A DNA stretch of 18,367 nt from an uncultured Bacilli bacterium (lineage in GTDB: Bacteria > Bacillota_I > Bacilli_A > RF39 > UBA660), in assembly GCA_934096715.1 (NCBI GenBank), contig CAKOMQ010000021.1:1-18367 (forward strand), in the 5' to 3' direction. The notes beneath the pieces were generated by a model. The model was not told where the DNA came from and searched no databases. It saw only the letters and a program-made list of their open reading frames with translations. Made by a program: the position numbers and the translations under genes. Numbering within the stretch: the stretch's first letter is position 1; every line of letters starts with the position of its first letter. Positions 7,090 to 14,647 of the stretch are shown here, in pieces.

Positions 7090-7963
7090 CTTTAATTTGA
7101 TTCATTACTTCTTCAGCAAAGTTTTCGCTTCTCTTTTCGATACCTTCACCAACTTCATAACGAACCATTTTTAATATTTCTCCGCCATTCTTTTTAGCGT
7201 AATCATTAACTGATAAGTCGCTATCTTTAATAAATGTTTGATCTACTAAACAAATATCTTTTAAGAATTTTTTAACTCTTCCATCAACCATTTTTTCAGC
7301 AATATCAGCAGGTTTACCTTCATTCATAGCAAGTTCTAGTTGAACTTTTCTTTCGTTTTCAATAACTTCACTAGGAACTTCAGATTCATTTAAATAAAGT
7401 GGTTTCATAGCAGCAGCTTGCATTGCGATGTCACGTGCCACATCTTCATTAGCACCTTTAATTACTGTTAAAGCAGCAATTTTACCACCCATATGTAAAT
7501 AAGCACCAAATACTTCATCGTTAGTTTTTTCAACTAATTCAAATCTTCTTAAAGTTAACTTTTCTCCAATTTTAGCAACTTTAGCTACTATAAAATCTTT
7601 AATTGTTTCTTCATCATTAATTTTTAAAGCTTCAGCTTCTTCGATAGTTTTAACATTACTATTAAGAATTGTTTTACCAATAGTTTCAATCATACCAACG
7701 AACTCTTCATTCTTACTAACAAAGTCAGTTTCTGAATTAACTTCTAGTATAACAGCTTTATTACCATCAACAAATATATTAGCTAAACCTTCAGCAGCAA
7801 TTCTAGCTTCCTTTTTAGCACTTTTAGCAATGCCTTTTTCTCTTAAATAGTTCATTGCTTCTTCCATATTACCATTACATTCACTAAGAGCCTTTTTGCA
7901 GTCCATCATTCCAGCACCGCTAGTTTCTCTTAATTCTTTTACCATACTTGCAGTAATTTCCAT
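7085..7963 (-). CDS. tsf: Translation elongation factor Ts
   Basis: EF-Ts is the guanine-nucleotide exchange factor that recycles EF-Tu. The 292-residue protein carries an N-terminal UBA-like domain with SGAGMMDCKKAL (15-26), the EF-Tu contacting TDFV motif (79-82), then the core and coiled-coil region to the C-terminus. The ATG follows AAAGGGAT and lies 13 bases after the rpsB stop, the near-universal rpsB-tsf operon. The pyrH and frr genes that often follow are not present; a terminator overlapping the stop codon ends the operon. Confidence 0.97.
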   Translation of the reverse strand: MEITASMVKELRETSGAGMMDCKKALSECNGNMEEAMNYLREKGIAKSAKKEARIAAEGLANIFVDGNKAVILEVNSETDFVSKNEEFVGMIETIGKTILNSNVKTIEEAEALKINDEETIKDFIVAKVAKIGEKLTLRRFELVEKTNDEVFGAYLHMGGKIAALTVIKGANEDVARDIAMQAAAMKPLYLNESEVPSEVIENERKVQLELAMNEGKPADIAEKMVDGRVKKFLKDICLVDQTFIKDSDLSVNDYAKKNGGEILKMVRYEVGEGIEKRSENFAEEVMNQIKG

Positions 7964-7976
7964 AATTATCCCTTTC

Positions 7977-8942
7977 TTATTTTAAAGCATCTAATAATTC
8001 ATCTTTTTTCATAGTTGAATAACCTTTAAGTCCTTTACCTTTAGCAATTGCTTTTAATTCACTTAAAGTTTTAGAACTTAAATCTTCAGTAGTTTCAGTT
8101 TTTTCAACTTTCTTTACTTCCTTTTTAGGAGCTTTCTTTACTTCAGTTTCAACAACAACATCTTCTTTTTTACCATTTAGATATTTGTCGTCTTTCATAA
8201 CATCTTCCATCTTAGGCTCTTTATTTTTCTTGTCATCTTCACTAACGTAATCAACTATTTCTAAATTATTTACTTCACAAATTGCATTATTTAATACACC
8301 TAACATAACTTTAATACTTCTTACAGCATCGTCATTACCAGGTATAACGAAATCTACATCATCAGGATCAGCATTAGTATCACAAATACCAAACACTGGA
8401 ATATTTAATTTTCTAGCTTCTCTAATTGCGTTAATTTCCTTTTTAGGATCTACAATAATTAAAGCTTGTGGTAATTTTTCCATTTCTCTAATACCACATA
8501 ATACCTTATTTAATTTAGCATATTCTTTCTTAATTTGAATAACTTCTTTTTTAGGTAGTAATTCAAACTTACCACTTTTTTCCATTTCTTCAATTTCTTC
8601 TAGTCTTTTTACACGACGACGAATAGTTCTGAAGTTAGTAAGTGTTCCACCTAACCATCTTTCAGTTACATAATAAGATTTACTACGTAATGCTTCTTCA
8701 ATACAAACTTCACTAGCTTGTTTTTTAGTACCAACAAATAAGAACTTACCACCATTTTCAGCAATAGTCTTAATTTCATTGTAAGCACTTTCTAGTAATT
8801 CTTCTGTTTTTTGCAAGTCAATAATATATATATCTTCTCTTGCTGTAAAGATATACTTTTTCATTTTTGGATTCCATCTTTTAGTTTGATGTCCAAAATG
8901 TACTCCAGCTTCTAATAAATAACTCATAGAAACTACGGCCAT
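7977..8942 (-). CDS. rpsB: 30S ribosomal protein uS2 with a Rho_N/SAP-like C-terminal extension
   Basis: uS2 binds the back of the 30S subunit and is needed for late assembly. The N-terminal part is canonical: LLEAGVHFGHQTKRWNPKMKKYIF (9-32, quoted as landmark residues G13-H18 and W23-P25), the RWLGG region and the DTNADP segment. At 321 residues it is 60-80 longer than usual. The extra part is an acidic/basic low-complexity linker (about 230-285, with KKAPKKEVKK) and a final module, 288-321, with TLSELKAIAKGKGL and MKKDELLDAL, which resembles the Rho_N/SAP helix-extended-helix fold. The function of that module on S2 is unknown; nucleic-acid binding is inference. The start has a full AAGGAGGAG site 8 bases upstream, and a structured leader precedes it. 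Confidence 0.96.
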   Translation of the reverse strand: MAVVSMSYLLEAGVHFGHQTKRWNPKMKKYIFTAREDIYIIDLQKTEELLESAYNEIKTIAENGGKFLFVGTKKQASEVCIEEALRSKSYYVTERWLGGTLTNFRTIRRRVKRLEEIEEMEKSGKFELLPKKEVIQIKKEYAKLNKVLCGIREMEKLPQALIIVDPKKEINAIREARKLNIPVFGICDTNADPDDVDFVIPGNDDAVRSIKVMLGVLNNAICEVNNLEIVDYVSEDDKKNKEPKMEDVMKDDKYLNGKKEDVVVETEVKKAPKKEVKKVEKTETTEDLSSKTLSELKAIAKGKGLKGYSTMKKDELLDALK

Positions 8943-9053
8943 AATCTCATCTCCTCCTTCGTTTTTCTTCTTAATTTCATCTAAGCATGTTGACCACTAC
9001 TTTTGTAGCACTAGGCTCACGCTAGAAATTAATGAATATTTGACTAATAAGCC
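8943..9053 (-). promoter_or_regulatory. Structured rpsB leader, candidate S2 autoregulatory mRNA element
   Basis: About 110 bases separate the predicted start of transcription from the rpsB ATG. On the minus strand three helices are possible: GGCTTA (9053-9048) with TGAGCC (9019-9014), TTAATTTC (9032-9025) with GAAATTAA (8978-8971), and CTAC-AAAA-GTAG (9008-8997). Ribosomal protein S2 is known to repress its own operon in several bacteria and structured rpsB leaders occur in Firmicutes. Assignment to a known leader family needs a covariance-model search. Confidence 0.55.
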
Positions 9054-9059
9054 ACTAGT

Positions 9060-9087
9060 ATTATATCATACTTTTTCATAATTACAA
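9060..9087 (-). promoter_or_regulatory. Sigma-A-type promoter of rpsB-tsf
   Basis: TTGTAA (9087-9082), a 16-base spacer and TATAAT (9065-9060) with extended -10 TGA on the minus strand. It lies immediately after a terminator. Confidence 0.75.
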
Positions 9088-9118
9088 ACAAAAAGTCCCA
9101 TATTTATTATATGAGACT
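9087..9118 (-). terminator. Second intrinsic terminator upstream of rpsB
   Basis: On the minus strand AGTCTCATAT (9118-9109) pairs with ATATGGGACT (9103-9094) over 10 positions including one G-T, with loop AATAA and tail TTTTTGTTTG. It insulates the rpsB promoter from the upstream division cluster. No gene lies between it and the queH terminator. Confidence 0.85.
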
Positions 9119-9169
9119 TATCTATATATAAAGACCTATTATTAGATGGATAGTACAATGTTTTCTTTA

Positions 9170-9196
9170 AAAGAAAAAGATGACCTTATTCATCTT
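9170..9196 (-). terminator. Intrinsic terminator of queH
   Basis: AAGATGA (minus strand, 9196-9190) pairs with TCATCTT (9183-9177) over 7 bp with a 6-base loop, followed by a T-rich run. The stem includes the queH stop codon (9186-9188). Confidence 0.75.
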
Positions 9197-9788
9197 CTTT
9201 AGAATATAAACATCCACAATAATGTTGTCTATATAAATCATACTTATAAGATAATTCAATAGATTTTTTATATCCATCTCTTTTCTTAAAGTCACTAACT
9301 AACCATTTAATATTATATTTATTTTCTAGTGTTTTTCCAATATTATTTATAACATCACTATTTTTATAAGGACTTACTGAAAGAGTTGTTCCAAAATAAT
9401 CATAACCTAAATTTTTAGCAAGATTAGCTGTATATTCTAGTCTTAAATTAAAACATTTTAAGCATCTTTTTCCACCTTCTGGTTCATTTTCTAAACCTCT
9501 AACATACTCATGAAAATTACCATTATCATAATCACTATCTATAAAATCTAATCTATTTTTATGATTAATTTCTTTTAGCAACCTAATTTGTTCACTCTTT
9601 CTGTGATTATATTCATCTATTGGTTCAATATTTGGATTATAATAAACGACTGTAATATCGAAATAGTCTGATAAAAATGATATCACATAGCTAGAACATG
9701 GACCACAGCAACTATGTAAAAGAAGCTTAGGAATATAATCTAAATTATCTATTAATTTAAGAAGTTCTAAATCATAATTAACTTTCAT
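9186..9788 (-). CDS. queH: Epoxyqueuosine reductase QueH
   Basis: QueH performs the last step of tRNA queuosine synthesis, reducing epoxyqueuosine to queuosine at the wobble base of GUN-anticodon tRNAs; it is the metal-dependent alternative to QueG. The 200-residue protein shows the family cysteines: HSCCGPC (25-31), RCLKC (108-112) and YCGC (190-193), which bind the 4Fe-4S cluster and second metal. The chosen ATG (9786-9788) lies inside the last codons of ftsQ, with AGGAGA and AAGGT ahead of it. A longer open frame to 9842 would add 18 hydrophobic residues wholly inside ftsQ and is rejected. The overlap with ftsQ implies translational coupling, an unusual partner for a tRNA-modification gene. 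Confidence 0.93.
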   Translation of the reverse strand: MKVNYDLELLKLIDNLDYIPKLLLHSCCGPCSSYVISFLSDYFDITVVYYNPNIEPIDEYNHRKSEQIRLLKEINHKNRLDFIDSDYDNGNFHEYVRGLENEPEGGKRCLKCFNLRLEYTANLAKNLGYDYFGTTLSVSPYKNSDVINNIGKTLENKYNIKWLVSDFKKRDGYKKSIELSYKYDLYRQHYCGCLYSKEDE

Positions 9789-10536
9789 TACCTTTATCTC
9801 CTGTAGTAATAGGACTACTACTAGTACAACTACCATAAACATAATTCTTACTATTACTATCTAAATATAAGCATCCTGTTTTTTCAGTATTATTCTTAAG
9901 TATTGCATCATATATTTCTAAATAATTATTAAGTTTCTTAATATTATAAATATTAACATATATCTTAATACCATCATTCATTCTTATTAAGAATCTATTT
10001 TCATCTATTACAACATCATTTATCCTATCAGGACTATATTCTATTTCACTAATCATACTTAAAATATTTCTATCTAATAAATTAAACTTCTTAACTAATT
10101 TATGATATATCTTATCAGGTACATAATTAATTAAAGAAGGTACTCCTAAATACTTTTCATCATATTTAACTTCATCATTTAATAAGACTATTTTTTTGTT
10201 ATTCCAATTATAAAAGAGTATTTTTTCTTCATTGACATCTATTTTAAGTCCTCCATTTAAAGTTTTCTTAATACTTGAATTAACTACCAAATCTTCTTTA
10301 TTTAATTTCTTACGAGCGCTGTAAGTACTAAAGGTAAGAAAATTACTATTCTTTATTTTTAATAAATCTATTATATAGTCATCAGTTAGATAATAATTAT
10401 TTACAATATCTACATGTTTAATAGGTAATTTATATAGAAAATATCCAAATGAAAAAAGTAAATACATTATAAGTACTATTAAAAATAATCCACCTAACTT
10501 AAATTTTCTTTTCTTTTTACTTTTTTCTTTTTCCAT
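9778..10536 (-). CDS. ftsQ: Cell-division protein FtsQ/DivIB
   Basis: FtsQ (DivIB in Gram-positives) is a bitopic divisome protein that works with FtsL and FtsB/DivIC at the septum. The 252-residue product has a very basic cytoplasmic tail (KEKSKKKRKFK, 3-13), one transmembrane segment (about 15-36), a POTRA-like region starting KHVDIVNNYYLTDD (40-53), then the FtsQ domain to about 220 and a short Ser/Thr-rich tail. The ATG is 6 bases after the murB stop with only a weak Shine-Dalgarno match, so coupled translation from murB is likely. Primary sequence is divergent; the call rests on topology, the POTRA-like start and position in murG-murB-divIB order. Confidence 0.9.
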   Translation of the reverse strand: MEKEKSKKKRKFKLGGLFLIVLIMYLLFSFGYFLYKLPIKHVDIVNNYYLTDDYIIDLLKIKNSNFLTFSTYSARKKLNKEDLVVNSSIKKTLNGGLKIDVNEEKILFYNWNNKKIVLLNDEVKYDEKYLGVPSLINYVPDKIYHKLVKKFNLLDRNILSMISEIEYSPDRINDVVIDENRFLIRMNDGIKIYVNIYNIKKLNNYLEIYDAILKNNTEKTGCLYLDSNSKNYVYGSCTSSSPITTGDKGNES

Positions 10537-10542
10537 ATATTA

Positions 10543-11412
10543 TTACCATTTAACTACTATTTGTTCTAATTCTAAATCTACATTATATTCTTCTTTTACT
10601 CTACTTTTAATAATATCTATTAAAGATAATATATCTTCGCTAGTAGCGTTATCTTTATTAATTATAAAATTAGCATGCTTATTAGAAACATAAGCTCCAC
10701 CTACATTATAACCTTTAAGACCACATTTATCAATAAGTTCTCCCGCATAGTATCCAGTTGGATTTTTAAATACACTACCAGCATTCTTATATTCAAGTGG
10801 TTGTGATTCTCTTCTTTTAGTTCTTAACTCACTTAATACATCTCGCATAAGTTTACTGTCTTTATCTTCTATTCTTAGTTTAACTCTTACAATTATATCA
10901 GTATTATTTTTAAATATGGTACTTCTGTAAGAATACTTAACAACATCTTTATCTAATTTTACAAGTTCATTATTTCTTATAACTTCTATGTACTCAATAA
11001 AATCTAGAATTGCATATTCTTTTACACCAGCATTTCCATATATCGCACCACCTAGTGTTCCTGGAATAGTACCTAAAAGCTCAAATCCACCTTTATTCTT
11101 AGCCATCAAAATATTAACAAGTACACTTAGCAGGACTCCTGCTTCACTTATAACATAGTCGTCAAATACTTCTACATTATCAAGTTTATCTAATTTAATA
11201 ATAACACCATTAAATATACTACTTGGTAATATTACATTAGAAAAGCTACCAAATATCTTATAATTAATACCTTCATTACTTAAATATTCAATTAATTTAA
11301 CTAGATCATCTACATTATTTGGGTATACTAAATACTTACATCCACTTTTAATACCATAACTATTATACTTAGTTAAATCTACATTTTTAAGTACTTCTCC
11401 AAATTCATTCAT
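10543..11412 (-). CDS. murB: UDP-N-acetylenolpyruvoylglucosamine reductase MurB
   Basis: MurB is the FAD- and NADPH-dependent enzyme that reduces UDP-GlcNAc-enolpyruvate to UDP-MurNAc. The 289 residues include FAD-binding segments GSFSNVIL (55-62, a variant of the usual G-x-G-S-N-x-L) and GTIPGTLGGAIYGNAG (114-129), YRST with the substrate Arg R163 (162-165), and NAGSVFKNP (210-218) with the proton-donor Ser S213. The C-terminal ELEQ contains the likely catalytic Glu (E281 or E283). The ATG overlaps the murG stop as ATGA, so the two are translationally coupled. An AAGGAGAT lies further upstream than ideal. Confidence 0.96.
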   Translation of the reverse strand: MNEFGEVLKNVDLTKYNSYGIKSGCKYLVYPNNVDDLVKLIEYLSNEGINYKIFGSFSNVILPSSIFNGVIIKLDKLDNVEVFDDYVISEAGVLLSVLVNILMAKNKGGFELLGTIPGTLGGAIYGNAGVKEYAILDFIEYIEVIRNNELVKLDKDVVKYSYRSTIFKNNTDIIVRVKLRIEDKDSKLMRDVLSELRTKRRESQPLEYKNAGSVFKNPTGYYAGELIDKCGLKGYNVGGAYVSNKHANFIINKDNATSEDILSLIDIIKSRVKEEYNVDLELEQIVVKW

Positions 11413-12476
11413 ATTATCTTTTTTATCTCCTTATATATTATATTACTACTATTAGATATCATATTTTTTCTTATATTATTCTTTATTTGTGCTCTTAACA
11501 TATTATTATTAAGTAATTTTTCTACACTACTTTCTAGTATTTCTTTAGTTAAATCTTTTTCTTCAATCATTTTAACACATCCAGCTTCACTTAAAGATAA
11601 AGCATTATAATATTGATGATTATTACTTACATATGGAGATGGAATAATTAAAGATGGCACTAAAGACTCAACTATTTCTGCTAAAGTAGATGCTCCAGAT
11701 CTAGATATAATTAAATCCATATTCTTAAGTATTCCTGCTTGATTATTTATATATGGTGTTAAGAAAACATTCTTATTATTAATTACTTTTTTCATATCAT
11801 CATAGTTATTTTTACCTGTTACAAATAAAACTTCATAATCTTTAACATCATTTAAATAATCTATTAATTTACTATTAAGTCCGCTACTACCTAAAGAACC
11901 ACAAGTAATTAAGACTTTCTTTTTACTCTTACTAAGTCCATAACTAGAAGGATCAATACTCTTTAAATTCTTAACATTATCCCCACTTGGATTACCTGTA
12001 TAAACAACATGCTTATTCTTAAAATACTTATTAGAATCTTTAAAAGATGTTAGAATTAAATCAACACTTGCAGATAAAAATTTATTAGCTTTACCTGGAA
12101 TACTATTTTGTTCATGGATTACTGTTTTAATATTCATCTTTTTAGCGGCCATTATAACTGGAAATGTTACATAACCACCAACGCCTATTACTACATCTGG
12201 TTTAAATTCTTTCATAATATTTATACATTTATTATAGCTAGACACTATATAGCCAATATTTTTAATATCTCTTTTAATCATTGTTTTACTAAAACCATAT
12301 ATAGTAATTGGTTCATATTTTATACCATGTTTTGGTATTATATCTTTTTCCATTCTATTATGAGTACCAATATATAATACTTCTAAATCTTTTTCTTGCT
12401 TTTTAAATTCTTCTATAATAGCAAGAGCCGGATAAATATGTCCCCCAGTTCCTCCTGCACTAACAATTATTTTCAT
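11409..12476 (-). CDS. murG: Lipid II synthase, UDP-GlcNAc transferase MurG
   Basis: MurG is a membrane-associated GT-B glycosyltransferase that adds GlcNAc to lipid I to make lipid II. Landmarks in 355 residues are GGTGGH (8-13), GVGGYVTFP (98-106), HEQN (121-124), GNP (161-163), CGSLGSSGLN (192-201, where GGSQGA is usual), SRSGASTLAE (258-267) and NHQYYNA (286-292) for the UDP-GlcNAc site. The ATG has AGGTGA 4 bases upstream. A TATAAT at 12497-12492 lies only 5 bases before that site, so its use as promoter is uncertain. It heads the tightly packed murG-murB-ftsQ-queH block. Confidence 0.96.
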   Translation of the reverse strand: MKIIVSAGGTGGHIYPALAIIEEFKKQEKDLEVLYIGTHNRMEKDIIPKHGIKYEPITIYGFSKTMIKRDIKNIGYIVSSYNKCINIMKEFKPDVVIGVGGYVTFPVIMAAKKMNIKTVIHEQNSIPGKANKFLSASVDLILTSFKDSNKYFKNKHVVYTGNPSGDNVKNLKSIDPSSYGLSKSKKKVLITCGSLGSSGLNSKLIDYLNDVKDYEVLFVTGKNNYDDMKKVINNKNVFLTPYINNQAGILKNMDLIISRSGASTLAEIVESLVPSLIIPSPYVSNNHQYYNALSLSEAGCVKMIEEKDLTKEILESSVEKLLNNNMLRAQIKNNIRKNMISNSSNIIYKEIKKII

Positions 12477-12530
12477 AAACTCACCTATTTAATTATACTA
12501 TATATTTTCATAATATTTAAAGATAACTTA

Positions 12531-13136
12531 CTACTTTACTGTCAACTCATTATCAACTATATAATAGATGTCCATTGTACCTATATTATTCTTATTAATA
12601 ATGCCATATGACATTATTTCTTTATTATGGGACTTTGCTACACTTACAAGTTCATCTGATAGAAGAGTATCAAGCATACATATAAAATCTAAACAACTCA
12701 TATCCATGGTATTTAGTACATAATTTAATACTCCAGTCTTAAAAGAGACATCTTTATTACATATTTTATTCATTAATTTACTATTAAAACTCATTACATA
12801 AAGATTCTTATCTTTATACTTATCAAGAAGTCTAATAAACTTATTTATATTACCATTAATATTTTTTATTTCTATTAAAAATATCTTATCACTGTTGATT
12901 TTTAATATATCTTCTAATTTAGGAACATACTTAGGTAATTCATTATAAAGAGTATTACTTATCAAAGTTCCATTACAAAGCGGATCATGATGAACAACAA
13001 ATTCATTATCTTTAGTAGTTCTTACATCGAATTCTACTCCTATATATTTATCACTATCTAAAGCTTTTTTTATACTTTCATAAGTATTTTCTTTAATTTT
13101 TCTATCATGAATTCCCCTATGACATATTAATTTCAT
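12531..13136 (-). CDS. Glycerophosphodiester phosphodiesterase (short form)
   Basis: This family hydrolyses deacylated phospholipid glycerophosphodiesters to sn-glycerol-3-phosphate and an alcohol, within a TIM-barrel fold. The N-terminal half shows the family pattern clearly: CHRG with H6 and R7, ENTYESIKKAL (16-26), EFDVRTTKD (35-43) with metal ligands E35 and D37, VHHD with H50 (48-51), and FLIEIKN (86-92) with E89. At 201 residues it is shorter than the usual 230-250, and the C-terminal barrel strands look compressed. No signal peptide is seen, so it is probably cytoplasmic. The ATG is preceded by GGGTGA. It lies 70 bases after the metallopeptidase gene and 54 before murG, probably in the same transcript. 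Confidence 0.9.
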   Translation of the reverse strand: MKLICHRGIHDRKIKENTYESIKKALDSDKYIGVEFDVRTTKDNEFVVHHDPLCNGTLISNTLYNELPKYVPKLEDILKINSDKIFLIEIKNINGNINKFIRLLDKYKDKNLYVMSFNSKLMNKICNKDVSFKTGVLNYVLNTMDMSCLDFICMLDTLLSDELVSVAKSHNKEIMSYGIINKNNIGTMDIYYIVDNELTVK

Positions 13137-13206
13137 TATCAGTCACCCTATAATAAGATATTCATAATTTTTCTAGTTGCAAATAAAAATCACCCATAAA
13201 AGGCAA

Positions 13207-13839
13207 TTAATATTTTAATTTCTTTCTTTTTTCTTTATAATCAGGACATGCAAGGCTTACTAAATGCCAGAAATTCTTACTATGATTAGGTTCAAAGAAG
13301 TGACATAATTCATGAATAATAACATAATCTATAAGAGTAATATCTTTTTCAAGCAGTTCAGTATTTAAAGTAATTGTATTAGTTCTCCTATTACATACAC
13401 CCCATCTAGTACGCATACTTCTTATTCTAAAAGAAAATTCAGGTAAATTATTAAAACATTTTTTACATGCTTCTATTTCTTCTTGGAATACTCTACTACA
13501 TTCATCTAAATAGAATTTTTCTAAACTTTCTTCATTCATACAAGTAATAGTGTCTTCATCAAATACTACATCACTTACTCGATTATCAAACTCTACTTTA
13601 TAGCTTTTACCTAAATACCAAAAGAATCCTTTTCTTTCTTTTTTAATTAAAGCATTCTCATACATTGTAAGCAAACTACTAGCATTCTTACTAATTAAAT
13701 CTTTTACTTCCTTATCACTTATGTATTTAGGAGCAGTTATAATTAGTTTACAATTATCATTAAATCGAAAGTATAAATTCTTATTATCTTTTCTTATAAC
13801 TTCATACTCTATAACATAATCTTTAATTTGAAATTTCAT
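13207..13839 (-). CDS. YgjP/UPF0758-unrelated DUF45-type zinc metallopeptidase
   Basis: The 210-residue protein matches the YgjP-like (DUF45, M48-like gluzincin) family. It has YLGKSYKV (75-82) as in the family's W-x-G segment, RTRWGVC (143-149) matching the conserved S-R-W-G-S-C, the zinc motif HELCH (176-180) and downstream H186 in PNHSKNFW. Members are often encoded near restriction or unrelated genes and their substrates are mostly unknown. It is expected to be cytoplasmic, as no signal or membrane segment is seen. The ATG lies inside the last codons of the RnfD-like gene (17-base overlap), with GAGAGGAG upstream, implying coupled translation. A role linked to the Rnf-like pair cannot be deduced from this position alone. 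Confidence 0.9.
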   Translation of the reverse strand: MKFQIKDYVIEYEVIRKDNKNLYFRFNDNCKLIITAPKYISDKEVKDLISKNASSLLTMYENALIKKERKGFFWYLGKSYKVEFDNRVSDVVFDEDTITCMNEESLEKFYLDECSRVFQEEIEACKKCFNNLPEFSFRIRSMRTRWGVCNRRTNTITLNTELLEKDITLIDYVIIHELCHFFEPNHSKNFWHLVSLACPDYKEKRKKLKY

Positions 13840-14647
13840 TCTTCTTTTTAACTCCTCTCAAGAATTTAATTATTGATAATATAAGTAAAGTTACAAATAC
13901 ACTTATATATGGATTAATTAAACTAATTAAGAAACTACCTATAAATAAGATAGATGCATATATAACCATATCTTTTTTACTATTTGGAGAATACTCAGGT
14001 ATAGTACTTATAAATACTACTGCAAAATAATAAAGACTATTAAATAATAAAGAATTATCTTTACTAATCAGATAATAAATAATAGATAATCCTAGATAAC
14101 CTATAATACTTATTATAGGAATAATTCTTTTATAATAGATAGATGATGATAATATACCTAAACTAATTAAACTAAGTAAGATACTACTAGTACTTATACC
14201 ACTTACATTTCTACCTAAAAACATATCAGTATAAGTTAAGTCATAAAGAATTGTTGCTTCTCCTTTATTCATAATACCTGTAAACATATAACTAATTAGA
14301 ATAACTAGTACCACTAAATTAATTTTATCCTTTAATACTTGTTTTAAAACTAAATAAGAAATAATTAATAGTATAAATAATAAATAATTGATTCTAGGAC
14401 TTACACACATAGAAATAAGTAATATATTAACTAGATCAAACATATCATATTTTTTTATTTTTTTACTAGCTACATATAAAAGAGTAACTCCTATTAAAGG
14501 GAGTATAAGTGGTTTTAGAACACCCGTTAAATTAACTAAGTTATCCTTATAAAGTAAATATCCATTCTTATAGATAGAATACATAATAAAAGGAATAAAT
14601 AAGTATATATAAGTTAATATTATTTTTTTTATTTTATCATTCTTCAT
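13823..14647 (-). CDS. RnfD/NqrB-like integral membrane protein
   Basis: The 274 residues form about eight to ten hydrophobic segments with a basic C-terminal tail (KKKNE). Sequence order matches RnfD/NqrB. GEATILYDLTYTDMFLG (129-145) aligns with the family's S-G-A-T-P-L...LFLG stretch, so T132 would be the flavin-linked Thr. SGISTSSILLSLISLG (149-164) aligns with G-S-I-G-E-T-S-x-L-A-L-L. FISTIPEYSPNSKKDMVIYA (212-231) aligns with the F-F-M-A-T-D-P-x-T-S-P-x-T-x-K-G signature. RnfD carries FMN in the Rnf electron-transfer complex. Divergence is high, so this is recognition by eye. It overlaps the RnfC-like stop by 11 bases, with GGAGA ahead of its ATG, and no RnfA, B, E or G gene is nearby. 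An alternative is an unrelated polytopic protein. Confidence 0.65.
   Translation of the reverse strand: MKNDKIKKIILTYIYLFIPFIMYSIYKNGYLLYKDNLVNLTGVLKPLILPLIGVTLLYVASKKIKKYDMFDLVNILLISMCVSPRINYLLFILLIISYLVLKQVLKDKINLVVLVILISYMFTGIMNKGEATILYDLTYTDMFLGRNVSGISTSSILLSLISLGILSSSIYYKRIIPIISIIGYLGLSIIYYLISKDNSLLFNSLYYFAVVFISTIPEYSPNSKKDMVIYASILFIGSFLISLINPYISVFVTLLILSIIKFLRGVKKKNEISN

Noticed and set aside
9789..9842. N-terminal extension of QueH
   Set aside because: It lies fully inside ftsQ in another frame, encodes a valine-rich run absent from the family, and the ATG at 9788 has a good ribosome binding site.
12108..12611. Plus-strand open frames antisense to murG and the phosphodiesterase gene
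   Set aside because: They are shadows of AT-rich coding DNA, rich in Ile, Tyr and Phe, with no family resemblance.
11409..14639. Mycoplasma-type code with UGA as Trp
   Set aside because: murG and the RnfC-like gene end naturally at TGA in overlap with the next start, and Trp is encoded by TGG.
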